Below are positions 43,264 to 53,254 of a stretch of DNA of 64,000 nt, piece after piece. Every line of letters begins with the position of its first letter. Position 1 is the first letter of the stretch. A program made the translations under genes and the position numbers. Source of the DNA: Micrasema longulum (lineage: Eukaryota; Arthropoda; Insecta; Trichoptera; Brachycentridae); the NCBI GenBank assembly GCA_022494885.1, contig JAGVSM010003730.1:392333-456332 (forward strand), written 5' to 3'. Below the pieces are notes generated by a model, which was not told where the DNA came from, did not search any database, and saw nothing but the letters and a program-made list of their open reading frames with translations.

Positions 43264-43526
43264 ATATCTGTACGTCAGAGGCAGGCGGATGCAAATCCAA
43301 ACATCAAATGTTTAAAACAAGCCTTAAGAATCTACTTTCTCTTAGCAATTTCTAACAATTTATAGCATTAATTTGTATTTTTAGTATCTTAATACACTGA
43401 TTCTTTCATTATAGGGCTTAGATTTTTTCGAAATCAATGGACATGATCATAAATTGGATACGAAATTCGAAAAGTCATTTCATCAAATTCTGGGTTTGCA
43501 TCCGTCTGCCTCTGAGGTACAGATAT
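43264..43526. mobile_element. 263-bp MITE with ATATCTGTA ends
   Basis: ATATCTGTACGTCAGAGGCA, GGCGGATGCAAATCC and, inverted, GGGTTTGCATCCGTCTGCCT, CTGAGGTACAGATAT form terminal repeats of about 40 bp. The centre is AT-rich, no ORF. Confidence 0.65.
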
Positions 43527-43529
43527 AGT

Positions 43530-43848
43530 GTTCCTAATGTGAATGATTTATATCTCCAAAGTGATCATATTTAGCTGCCTGACTGCTCTTTCAATTGGCA
43601 TCACCAGAGGCAGGTTAGTTCTGGAAGCCGGGAGGTTAAACAGTCTGTGCTGACGCTGTCGAAAATATCATAAACATACAAATTGATAGTCTCCAATGGT
43701 GCCTAGAGCTGTGTTATATTCACTGTAGCCTCTCTTGAATACTAACACGTGCGAACGTAGTAAACACTATGTGACGAGCAATTATTTATTCAGTCTCATT
43801 TTAAGTTGATGATTTCTTTTTTAATTTTTTGACTTTATTTTATTAATT
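43530..43848. other. No recognised feature
   Basis: Nothing supportable. Confidence 0.35.
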
Positions 43849-43850
43849 TC

Positions 43851-44010
43851 CGCATCTAATGGTGCACGGGGCACTGAATTGGTATGCCAACCGCAATGAA
43901 TCATTTATTTTATATGAAGGTGAGATGATCAGTCTTACACAAAGGTCTTTAAAAAATTAAATGAACATTTTTATTCGAGGATGTCAGAAATCGAACACGA
44001 GACCTCTTGC
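43851..44010 (-). mobile_element. SINE2 copy, 5'-truncated
   Basis: Tail CGCATCTAATGGTGCACGGG, body ATGAAGGTGAGATGATCAGT, B box AATCGAACACGAGACCTCTT in reverse. The A-box region is gone. Confidence 0.65.
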
Positions 44011-44032
44011 AAATAATAATAACAAGCCTTTT

Positions 44033-44640
44033 TTTATTTTTTTTTATTTATTTATTGGGGATATCAACAGTAATACTTGTAACAAAAATATAACAAATAA
44101 AAAATCCAGAGAATAAAACCAATGACAGGTGTCCACAGAAATACATTAAATACATATATCAATTATAATATAAATATACAATGTAATCAACTCAAAAATA
44201 AAACAAAGGTATACATAGTTAAATGGCGGACTTATTGGCACGAGAAATTTTTTACAGCCTGACAAAACACAAATTAAAACTACCATTATGGTAAAAAAAT
44301 ATTTCAAAAATAAAAAAAACAATTATATAAAAAGTTTAAAAAAATACAAATACTAAAAAAATAATGTTAGCTATGGTGTCTATTGTTTAAGTTATTTACA
44401 TTTATAACGCGCTGTTCATTTCAGAACGAGGCAAAAAATGTCTTTCTTTCGGCTTATTTTTTTAAATCGTATCGTTCGTGGATTGATTAAATATACCATG
44501 TTAAATATGTTCTTATATTTATTATTAAATAACGATATTTCGTTTAGGTTTTTTAATCGATGTACAGTCCTTATAAATATTTTATAAACCTTTGCTTATG
44601 TGTGTTTGACAGAACGTTTTCCAATGTAATATTCTAGTGT
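44033..44640 (-). repeat. Probable non-LTR 3' UTR
   Basis: TTTTTATTTATTTATTGGGG at the left, then A-rich low-complexity sequence, then a less AT-rich end near 44400-44640, fit a minus-strand 3' end. I could not recover a convincing RT reading from the right part. Confidence 0.3.
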
Positions 44641-44795
44641 GTCTACTAATAGACAGGCACTAACACCTAACACATTGATATGGGCTTATTAAACATTTGA
44701 ACCCACTTTACATATATTTCATCAACGACATCGCACCATCGAATGCAACGCTTTTTGTGTTCATTTAGTGTTCATGGAAAAATAACAGTAAAAAA

Positions 44796-44936
44796 ATGGA
44801 CATACGTGCATTGAAAAATGTATTCTACCTTCTCTGCATATTCTTACTGTTGGTCTGCGTGTGGCTAATCAATCTTTCGTTTACATCGCAATTAAATTTT
44901 GATCTGTTTGAATTAACTCTTGTGTGGCGGCCATGA
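44796..44936 (+). CDS. Possible 46-codon membrane microprotein
   Basis: AAAAAAATGGACATACG gives a favourable start context. The product starts MDIRALKN, followed by a hydrophobic stretch VFYLLCIFLLLVCVWLINL that would span a membrane, and ends VWRP at a TGA. It looks like a signal anchor. It lies 440 bp upstream of the CpG island, in sequence without recognised repeats. It could be a microprotein, the start of a split gene, or chance. No splice donor stands out. Confidence 0.25.
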   Translation: MDIRALKNVFYLLCIFLLLVCVWLINLSFTSQLNFDLFELTLVWRP

Positions 44937-45373
44937 TATCACACGAGTTTATTTACCAAAAAAGCTTATTTTTGAACAAAATAATTGAGTCGTATTTTGT
45001 TATAACAGGCCTTAATTATATGATTATTATTATCAATTACGGGAAATATATTAATAAACCATATATTTTTTTCTTGATTTTAATATGGGAATTTAAAATA
45101 TGTCGTCTTTAGCTTTATGTGACAAAACGTAACATCGCCGTTTCCTGAAGGATTTTTTTAATAGTCAGTATTTGGAGAGTTAATTTATTTATTTAGTTAA
45201 GTTAGTAGGTTCGATAAGTTGCTAACGCTAATGTGGAATGATAGCGAATAGCGAACGCTAATGCTAATGGTGGCATGGATACCTGGAGCTGGTGGATGTG
45301 GCGGCAGTCAGTGGGCAGCCGCGCGCGGCGCAGGTGACGTGCGTGCATCCCATGGGGCCCGCCTCCGCCGCCC

Positions 45374-45509
45374 ATGGACGTGTTCGAGGAGCCGGCGGCC
45401 CCCGCGCCCTCGGCCCCGCGCGCCCCAACCCCCGCCGTGTCCTTCGCCGCGGGCTCGGACTTCAACCTGTCTTTCTTCGACCCCGAGGATCAGCCTGCCC
45501 AGCCGCCAG
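45374..45509 (+). CDS. Putative first coding exon of an unidentified host gene
   Basis: An ATG in GCCGCCCATGGAC context follows an in-frame TGA at about 45334, so it is the first start in frame. It encodes 45 complete codons: MDVFEEPAAPAPSAPRAP, TPAVSFAAGSDFNLSFF, DPEDQPAQPP. The exon ends CCGCCAG|GTACTC, a plausible donor, after the first base of a codon. The product start is rich in Ala and Pro, then acidic and aromatic, like transactivation or disordered N-termini of transcription factors. I cannot name the gene. Alternative frames of this GC-rich block are also open and are rejected. No second exon is recognised. Confidence 0.5.
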
Positions 45510-45984
45510 GTACTCTCCTTCCGGGTGTACCTATAATTACCCGCTTGACATTTGGCCGCTAAAAGCGTTCTGGCGCCCAACACCGAATACCTCTCATTAT
45601 GCTAAACGCTCCTATGAAATTCAGATCCGGCCATCTCAGGAACATAACATCCACCGATCCAAATGTCTCTGTCCCTCTGGCAGTGGAATACATGCCGCTC
45701 TTGCTCACTCTCCAGAACTCAATTATTCGATTCGCGAATCCTCGCTTTAATTCAGTGATGTTTTGTTCGACCCGATGATTTTATGTATTTTGTGTTGTTC
45801 GCAGTCCTGACCATTTGTGCGTTTTTACCGACATTCTATACTGTGGCATAAAGTAAAAAATCGAAGACTAACAAGCATTTATTTCAATCAGTGTCGTCAA
45901 ACTAAAGCTGTAGTTTAGTTATTTTTACGTAAATTGTAGTACATAAGCATATCCGTAAACTATTAATTAGTATATCGAAAGCAC
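45510..45984. other. Putative intron start, no feature
   Basis: Downstream of the donor. No repeat or ORF was supported. Part of the open frame read through here (to 45750) is not credible as coding. Confidence 0.35.
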
Positions 45985-46650
45985 GATGTATCGCCTCGCA
46001 CGCGTCCGGCGGTGCCTTCTGGCCGAGAGGAACGCCCGGGAAGATCACCGAGAGATACGTAATACGACTTGAGCCCGTACGTACCGTTGGACACGATAAT
46101 CTTCCGAGCCCGCAGTGTCGGCCATCCGGGGATTATTACAAGACGGAATCGACGCTCACGAGCGTAAAACTCGTATTGTTAACTCACTCGAGAACCGGTC
46201 GCAGAGAGCGGCCGCAGTGTGTAGACTCGTTTGTTTACTTTTAGTCCTCGTTCTTGTACGGAAATACGGGCGATGGACGGAGTAGAGACGAGTTCCGCGT
46301 GTACAATGATGTAATAACGATGATGATACGCCCGCCTGTGCGAATCGCCCGCAGCGGAGGTTCAATGGCCCGCGCGGGGTCGTTCACCCGTCAAGCTGTC
46401 ACGCCAGATTCCTGCGTCAGCCTCTGCTCTGCCTGTGCCGCTGTACCCTCTCCTCGACCACTAGGCCATTCCCACCACGTCACCAACACAAGATGCTCTT
46501 TTTTATATTTCGTCTTTTTATTTTTCGCTATTATACTATCGAATTGTACATTCGTACATTCGCTTCCGGGAACATTTTTTTTAAAGTTTAAGCGTAGCTT
46601 TCATAGTATAATCCGTCACTCAAACAGTTTTATAATTAGTGTTTTTTTTT

Positions 46651-46853
46651 GTATCCAGGCGGATGAAAAATAGAATTAGAGTGTGAAATAGAACCAAAAC
46701 CTTTGACTGGTGATTTCGGTTCAGGTAAAAATCCTGAATAAGACAATTGACCAAATATAAGTACACCTCAGCTTAGTTTAGTTAGCAGGATTACAAACGC
46801 AGCGCCCTATGCACCACTAGGTGCAAAAAGAAGAATGTGAAAGATGATGATTG
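46651..46853 (+). mobile_element. SINE3 copy with the tRNA part deleted
   Basis: Leader GTATCCAGGCGGATGAAAAA, CAGGTAAAAATCCTGAATAA, then directly the 3' end ACGCAGCGCCCTATGCACCA, CTAGGTGCAAAAAG and GATGATGATTGA. Confidence 0.6.
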
Positions 46854-47044
46854 ATACTTTGAATGCGTTTTTAAAATAATAAAATGTATCTTCTGGGTCC
46901 GCCTAGTGTGTTAGTAAGTGCATGAGCTTCCGGCTTCAATTCATCATCGAAGTGAACTGAACACGAGGGTGAGATAGATATGATTTTATGTGATCTACCA
47001 TAAAATATAATGCTTTGCTTTGACTGCTATAATATTAAATATCT

Positions 47045-47628
47045 TGATAGCGTAGCAACTGGGCCGCGATTACAAATGTTATTTTCATCACTAGGTACAT
47101 ATCGAGACGGTATAAAGTAAAATCAATGTATATGTATTTACAAAAATGTGTTTATTGTATGAAAATTTTAAGCGTCTTCGTCGGTAACCGTTAAAAAAAA
47201 TATACACATATTATATTTTTCATACAGAATACTTAATTTTACTGTGTAGACAAAATTGGAGATAAATGTTAAAGTTAAAAGTTATTTTTAGTAAAATTAA
47301 GTTTTCCGCATGAAAAATCGAATAAGCATATTATTTTTTTTCTAAACATATTTAATTACAGTTTACCGACGAAGATACTTTAAATTTTCATACAAATACC
47401 CAGAGAACAAAATGTATATGGAAGTAAAATAGCAGAACTCCTTGTACCGAGGCCATACAATAATCTTCCCTCCAAAAGTATCGTCGTCGGTAACCTGAAA
47501 TTGAACATGTTGAGAAATAAAATATACACATGTTCTATTTTTCATACGGAAATCTTCATTTTGCTTTGTTTACAAAATAAAATAAGATAAATGTTAGCTT
47601 CCCATTGTAATACGGGCGTTGCTGTCCT
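47045..47628. mobile_element. Cluster of M1-related pieces
   Basis: 47066-47270 resembles the left half of M1 (GCCGCGATTACAAATG, CTTCGTCGGTAACCG, TTTTACTGTGTAGACAAAAT). 47290-47400 resembles it inverted (ACAGTTTACCGACGAAGATAC). 47480-47620 is again direct, ending CTTCCCATTGTAATACGGGC. The pieces look like rearranged or nested copies. Confidence 0.45.
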
Positions 47629-47856
47629 AGGCCCCGATTATAATGGGAAGTAAACAGAGTTATCTTTGACTATCTATAAAGTAAAATCGAAATACATTTT
47701 TAAAAATGAGAATATTTGTATGAAAATTTTAAGTATATTCGTCGGTAACCTGTAATTGAACATGTTTAGAAAAAAATGTACTCGTAACAAAATATTTTTT
47801 CTACATAAAACTTAATTTAACTTTGTAGACAACTTCCCATTGTAATCGGGGCCCTG
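47629..47856. mobile_element. M1 MITE copy
   Basis: GGCCCCGATTATAATGGGAA and, inverted, CAGGGCCCCGATTACAATGG, then GAAGTTGTC, form the ends. Interior as in 28403-28642 (CGTCGGTAACCTGTAATTGA). Confidence 0.7.
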
Positions 47857-47859
47857 ATT

Positions 47860-48275
47860 GCACTACCGTCTTGACTCCTTGTTTGGTGGCTGTACTGAAG
47901 GACGGAAAAAACCACAAAATATAAATTCAAACTTTCGGCACAATGCAATATTAGGTAGGAATAAAACATAGAAATCCAATCGATGCACATAAAATGAATG
48001 CATTAAACGAAGCAGCGAGTAATGTGTATATATTATGTAGTCGACGACAGCTAAGGTGTGATTCATTGAACAATGTTGAAATACGCACCATCGAGCTGAT
48101 TGTTAAAACGTTCAGTGCAAAATACATACATTCTTTCCACCTTGACCGTGACACCGTATTCCGATATTCCGTTTTGTGGTGAGAGCTACCTATTCGTCTC
48201 GTGTCATTACTATCCCTGATGTAAGCGAAAAATAATATCACTCGGGAGTAAATCTGTAACAATGTGAGAGCCAAT
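47860..48275. other. No recognised feature
   Basis: Overlapping ORFs occur on both strands with no family motif. Confidence 0.35.
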
Positions 48276-48527
48276 TACTTTAATTTTCCAAGCCCATCAC
48301 CGGCAGATAGTTTACATTTAAAGCAAGATAAATATTAAAGCTGATCGAAAGCATAACATATTCTGAATGGTAATTGCGCATGCAAATCGTATACTCTCCG
48401 TTAGTACATTTTCTTTGTCGGTGCCTAATTTGTTGTCCTCGAATTCGCCGCCGTGTCTTTCTTGAGCATTTTGATTTGCCCATCAAGCATTCTTGGGAAT
48501 GTATTTTATTTTTTTTACACAACAGGA

Positions 48528-48655
48528 AGGAGACCCAATTGCCTGGGTGTTGTGAATTACATCACAGAACACCCAGGCTTGAGAAAAATCACATTTAATT
48601 CTTTGTGTTCTCAACGGGAATCGAACCCGGAACCTTCCGTGTGTGAGTCAAGCGT
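48528..48655 (-). mobile_element. SINE1 copy
   Basis: In reverse: TCAAGACGCTTGACTCACAC, GGTTCCGGGTTCGATTCCCG (near-perfect B box), TGAGAACACAAAGAATT, AAGCCTGGGTGTTCTGTGAT. Its B box is the best preserved of the SINE1 copies. Confidence 0.75.
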
Positions 48656-48771
48656 CTTGAATAAAGGCCTTATTTTTAAATAACCTCAGTTGACCAAATA
48701 TTATCATCGCCTTCTTAACATAATGTATCATTAAAATGTGTGTATAATTATCAAAGTTGAAATCTTATATA

Positions 48772-49000
48772 TCGACGGTCCCTACGTATGCCATCGAAAC
48801 TGCATTTTGCGAGGTTTAAAGGAGAGCAAAAAAAGGTTTTTTTTTAAATAATCCATCAGTATCCTGTATTTCAATAGACACATTTTTGGTCATTCTAAAG
48901 TAGGTATCTGAAAGCTTCTTAAAAATATATCAAGCTTTGTTTCTGCGCTCCTGTAAACCTCGCAAAATGCAGTTTCGATAGTATACGTAGGGACCGTCGA
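48772..49000. mobile_element. 229-bp MITE with TA target site
   Basis: TCGACGGTCCCTACGTATGC to GCATTTTGCGAGG and the mirror CCTCGCAAAATGCAGTTTCG, ACGTAGGGACCGTCGA form arms of about 52 bp. TA flanks both ends. TA duplication suggests Tc1/mariner-type mobilisation. No ORF. Confidence 0.7.
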
Positions 49001-49022
49001 TACATTTATATTATTTCATTTG

Positions 49023-49263
49023 TGATTCCCTTTCTGCACCTAATGTTGCATAGGGCACTGCATAAGAACACCAACCGCGGCGTATCTTAATCATTTTTTT
49101 TACATGAAGGTGAAACGTTACGGTCTTACAGATCGGGTGCCGATTCAGGGACTATGAAATATTCTAGTGTTAAAATGTATTTTTGAATAAATTATTCATG
49201 TCGGGAATCGAACCAGAGACCTTTTGCACGACGGCAAAAGCGCTGATCATTTGACAACGAAGA
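49023..49263 (-). mobile_element. SINE2 copy
   Basis: Tail ATTCCCTTTCTGCACCTAAT, body TTACATGAAGGTGAAACG, B box CGGGAATCGAACCAGAGACC in reverse, head AAAGCGCTGATCATTTGACA. Confidence 0.7.
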
Positions 49264-49335
49264 GGACAGATTCGCATTTTAAGTAGCATTTAAGTAATTA
49301 AGTTTAATTTACTTTAGTATAAAAAGTTGGGTGAT

Positions 49336-49632
49336 AATTGAGAGTATTAGAAGCAAACTTAGAAACCTCCATTGAAGTAGTTATTGAGATATATATGCAA
49401 AAAACTTTGAAAAAAAAAGTTAGATTTGTAATTACGCTTCACCAATTCAATGGAGAATGCTAAGTTTTTGGTGTCAAGTAGCATCATTGAAATCTTTTTT
49501 TGCAAGATTTAGAGACGGTTTCAAATTACGCTTTTATTTAGGTAAGTTTTTTATGTATAGTTTTTTTGGCATCAAGGACTCATTATCCGTTTTTGGTGGA
49601 GATTTCTGAGTTTGCTTCTAAAACCCTCAATT
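49336..49632. mobile_element. 297-bp MITE with AATTGAG ends
   Basis: AATTGAGAGTATTAGAAGCA, AACTTAGAAACCTCCA and the mirror TGGAGATTTCTGAGTTTGCT, TCTAAAACCCTCAATT are inverted arms of about 40 bp. Interior AT-rich with an internal inverted pair around CAATTCAATGGAG. No ORF. Confidence 0.6.
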
Positions 49633-49657
49633 CAATCCGCAATGTTGGTATGTTATT

Positions 49658-49702
49658 CCGGTCTTGAAGATGTCGTGGAAGCAAAAACCGTTCAGTTACG
49701 AG
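49658..49702 (+). repeat. FB2-like fragment
   Basis: CCGGTCTTGAAGATGTCGTGG then AAGCAAAAACCG resembles the FB2 arm core at 2944-2980, diverged. The arm's other parts are absent. Confidence 0.4.
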
Positions 49703-49734
49703 GAAGTACAGTGCTATGGAAAATAGGAATTAAA

Positions 49735-49998
49735 AAAAGAATTTTCTACACGCGGTAAAATTTAGAGCATTTAATTGTACCGCGAAGTGCCTCTAAAATG
49801 TATGAAAAAATTAATAAAAATGAACAGCTTTAAATGACGTCGCAAGTTTTTCTAAATCAACCAATGATAGAGTGTTGTGATTAGTTTCCGGGAAGTTAAC
49901 TCTCCAATTAGGACAACTCACCGAAGAGGACTAGTGACCTCGATCGCGGAGTTATTAAAAATATATAAAACTTTAATAAATGTAGCGATGATATTACG
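49735..49998 (-). mobile_element. AATGAGG MITE interior, inverted fragment
   Basis: ACGCGGTAAAATTTAGAGCATTTAA-type start, TTTAAATGACGTCGCAAG, TTGATTTA then CGCGGAGTTATT and ATATTACGATATATGC follow the reverse order of the MITE interior. The ends are missing. Confidence 0.45.
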
Positions 49999-50040
49999 AT
50001 ATATGCAAATAAAAAGTAAATTTGCTTAGTTCAATAGTCA

Positions 50041-50060
50041 TCTATCTATCTATCTATTCT
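50041..50060. repeat. (TCTA)n microsatellite
   Basis: Four to five TCTA units just before the Helitron-like 5' end. Confidence 0.8.
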
Positions 50061-50799
50061 TTTCTATATATATGAAAATGAATTACCGTGTTGTGTCTCG
50101 CAAAAACTAGAAAATAGCTTGACAGATTTACGTGCGGTTTTTTGCAAAATTTTCTAATTCATGTTCGCAAGGTTTACAAACAATAAGATCTTCAATATGT
50201 TGAGTAGAAAAAAGTTACAAGCATATAAATGTTTTATTCGATTTTCCAGGATTGCATTCGACTGAAATGCGTATTTTGAAAAATTTGGAGGATGTCCTTC
50301 ATTTGTATAATAAAATAGTTCGAACTTTTACGTTTACAAATATTATAACAATTATTTTTAATAGATATTGAATTTATTAATTTCCTTACAACTTCTTAAA
50401 TTCTACACATCAACTTATTTTTAATGGATTTTTTTTAGTAATGCTTTAATAATGCTAACCGATATTTGAGACATTTTTGAAAAACGGACTTTTACACAGA
50501 ATTCACCACTGTCGGTAAATAGTAGTCGTTCTACATTATCTCTGGGTAAATAGCGTAGAGTTTGACATTTGCAAAAAGAATTCTTTATTTGAAAAAATAT
50601 TATTTCATGTTTTGGAATTCAACCACAAACAAGTACCAAGGTACCTATCTAACTGAATACAATATCTGAATATTGTTTAGTTTTGGAATTCAATCATAAA
50701 CAAGTACTTAGGTACCTACATATCAATGAAAAGTATTTTTCTTTTTATCCGAAAAGTTTTTGCACGCTTTCACGATACAGTCATTTTTCTTTTATCATT

Positions 50800-50965
50800 A
50801 TTTATTTATTTATTGACGGCCTTAAACAGTCTATTCCAACAATGATAAACACATTTTCTTATACTAAATACAGGTACAAATGAAATAAAATACAACGAGT
50901 TAAAATTAAAGCTAGGACAAAAAAAAATACTACCTCAAGACAAGATCTGGTCTATCTTAGTCCTT
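50800..50965 (-). repeat. Jockey-like 3' UTR, nested
   Basis: The tail TTATTTATTTATTTATTGA at the left, CTCAAGACAAGATCTGGTCT and TAGTCCT at the right. It belongs to the family of 9850-10412 in reverse orientation. Confidence 0.5.
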
Positions 50966-52079
50966 TCTTTTCTTTTGGTTTCGAATTAAATGTAAAGGTC
51001 ACGTCGAAGCACGGCTGACGTTAAAGAATAACTTAATTTGCGTTGGGCATGGGTTGAGTGCCATAATTTTAGAGGGCTCAGGGTAAATCGCGCTCTGAAT
51101 TTTCCTAATTAACACATATTGCTGTATTTTCTCCATGGATAATGGTACTAGATTAGTGATTTTCGCATGATTTTGATTTGAGGGCGACGAGGCCTCTTAG
51201 CCAATCACATGAGAAGATAAAATGAAAAATTAACTATTATTACAAATATATAATAGAATATAAGTTTTTTTTTCTTTTATCCGAACAGTTTTTGCACACT
51301 TTTACGACACAATCAGGCTTTTTTCTTTTCATTTATTTTGGTTTCGAATTAAATGTCAAAGTCACGTCAAAACCTGGCTGGCGGTTTAAGAATGACCAAA
51401 TACGCGTCAGTCATTAGTTGAATGTCATAATTTTAGAACGTTCAGGTTTATAAAATGGTCTGACATTTATTCATCAACACGTATTCTCGTATTATCTCCA
51501 TGGATTATGGCACTAGAGTAGTGATTTTTGCTCGATTTTGATTTGATCACAACAAGGCCTTTTAGCCAATCACATGAGGAGATAAATGAAATACCAATTA
51601 CCATTACCAATTTATAAATAGCTTAAAAAAGGGAATAATAAATAACGTGTGTTCTTATTTACAAAATAACGTTTGCTAAACCAGTTAATAACAGGTAAGC
51701 CAATGTTCGGTAATATAAATATTTTTTACTATCGAAATTCAACCATTAACAAGTAACTATGTACCTAATTATAAATTAAGTTTTTTTCCTTTTGTTTGAA
51801 TAGTTTTTGCACGCTTTCACGACACAACCAGGCATTTTTCTTTTCAAGCCAATGTTCGGAAATAAAAGTAATTTTTAGTTTTGGAATTCAACCATAAACA
51901 AGTACCTAAGTGCCTGCTCAAATTCAATATTTGAATATTAATAGCTTATAGTTTTGGAATTCAATCATAAACAAGTACCTACGTACCCTATCTTCAATGA
52001 AAAGTCTTTTTCCTTGAGTCCGAATAGTTTTTGCACGCTTTTACGACACAATCAAGCATTTTTCTTTTAATTTTGAGAC

Positions 52080-52440
52080 AAATATTAAATTAAATTTTAA
52101 CTGCAATATACAAACAAGAAATACAAGAGCGTCAAATAATTTTACACGCGAACAACTTAGGACTAACAGAAAATGAAATAGTTTTGTATATACAGAAATA
52201 AAGTGCTACAATTCACTTTCTAATGACTTAAAAAATATACAAAACATATACGTACTTAAAAAACACCCGAAAAAAACAGTTCTTACAGCCCGTGTTAGTA
52301 ATATGTAATGTTAAATTATCGACTTTTTATAAAAACTATTGTGTCATAATAAATTATATACCCTCAGACCAGCACTTTTGCTGATTGGGAATATTTCGTA
52401 CAAAACAAATACGTAATGTAATGAAATATGTAAAGTTAAA
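52080..52440 (+). pseudogene. Non-LTR RT C-terminal fragment, nested
   Basis: The plus strand from about 52107 reads NIQTRNTRASNNFTREQLRT, one stop, NSFVYTEIKCYNSLSNDLK, NIQNIYVLKKHPKKTVL. The NTRAS block followed by YNSLP-like and FKK-like residues is the conserved end of Jockey-like ORF2. The 3' UTR continues to about 52440. Its presence explains the longer spacing of the surrounding motif set. Confidence 0.6.
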
Positions 52441-52861
52441 AAGATGTATTTTCGTAATTTATTTAAGTTTCGAATTAAATGTCAAGTTCACATCAAAACA
52501 CGGCTGGCGATTAAAGAATGACTAAATTTGCGCTTGGCATGAGATGAGTGTCATAATTTTAGAAGGCCCAGGGTAAAACGCTGTCTGACTTTTCTTCATC
52601 AACACGCATTCACGTATTTTCTCCATAGATTGTGGCACTAGAGTAGTGAATTTTGCACGATTTTGATTTGAGCTCGATACGGCCTCTTAGCCAATCACAC
52701 GTGGAGATGAAACAAAAAAATAAACCCTTATTACGAATATATAAATAGCTTAAAAAAATCTAAAATAAATAACGTGTGTAATAAATTACGAAAAAAATGT
52801 TTGTTCAACCAGCTAATAGTAGGAAAGCTAACTTTCGGGCAGGACAACGTCTATCGGGTCC

Positions 52862-52940
52862 GCTTGTTTAACAATAAAAAAACCGCCGAACTTTCTCATC
52901 ATCCAAATTACTAAACATAGCAATATGAGGAACTTCCGCC
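52862..52940. repeat. Two facing AATGAGG-like ends
   Basis: AACCGCCGAACTTTCTCATCAT and, 18 bp later, TATGAGGAACTTCCGCC resemble two MITE termini end to end. Confidence 0.35.
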
Positions 52941-53010
52941 AAATACATTAATTAATTAGATTTAATGATCATTTTAAGCCGATCGATCTATTTTGAGTAG
53001 TTACTGCGTT

Positions 53011-53202
53011 GTGTCCGGGTGGATTAAGCATAATAAGAATAGATTACTGTGTGTGAAATATAATTAGAACCCTGGACGAGTGCATTTGACTCGATTGATA
53101 CTTTCAGGCGAAAATCGTGAAAAAGGAAATCGTGTGGAGATACGAATAAGTCCGCCTTGTAGTGTAGTAGTTGGCGTCTTTGCCGACCTGTGCTTAGGCA
53201 GA
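53011..53202 (+). mobile_element. SINE3 5' part
   Basis: Leader GTGTCCGGGTGGATTAAGCA, CCCTGGACGAGTGCATTTGA, then AAGTCCGCCTTGTAGTGTAG and GTTGGCGTCTTTGCCGACC in the tRNA-like position. The 3' half is missing. Confidence 0.55.
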
Positions 53203-53254
53203 CTAACATATATGTTTATTTATATATTTCCATATACATACACACACACGTGTG

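Larger units (their letters stand above)
45230..46480 (+). promoter_or_regulatory. CpG-rich island around a putative first coding exon
   Basis: Two GC-rich blocks (45290-45520 and 45985-46480) rich in CpG, such as CAGCCGCGCGCGGCGCAGG and GGCCCGCGCGGGGTCG, stand out from an AT-rich background and contain no recognised transposon. Such composition is typical of promoter and 5' exon regions of conserved developmental genes in insects. Short repeated CGCTAATG words lie at 45223-45269. The exact transcription start is not visible. Confidence 0.45.
50063..52866 (+). mobile_element. Helitron-like non-autonomous unit with internal direct repeats
   Basis: The left end TCTATATATATGAAAATGAA resembles insect Helitron 5' ends (TC start). 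The right end ACGTCTATCGGGTCCGCTTG resembles the end at 199 (GGGTCCGCTAGT). Inside, motif sets recur in direct order: GGAATTCAACCATAAACAAG (five sites, 50616-51960), TTTTTGCACGCTTTCACGAC (four sites), GTTTCGAATTAAATGT (50979, 51350, 52468), TCTCCATGGATTATGGCACT (three sites), TAGCCAATCACATGAG (three sites). Nested retrotransposon pieces lie at 50800-50965 and 52080-52440. No Rep/helicase sequence was seen. Confidence 0.45.

Noticed and set aside
45202..45750. Four overlapping ORFs on both strands in the CpG island
   Set aside because: GC-rich DNA lacks AT-rich stop codons, so frames stay open by chance. Only the 45374 frame has a good start context and donor.
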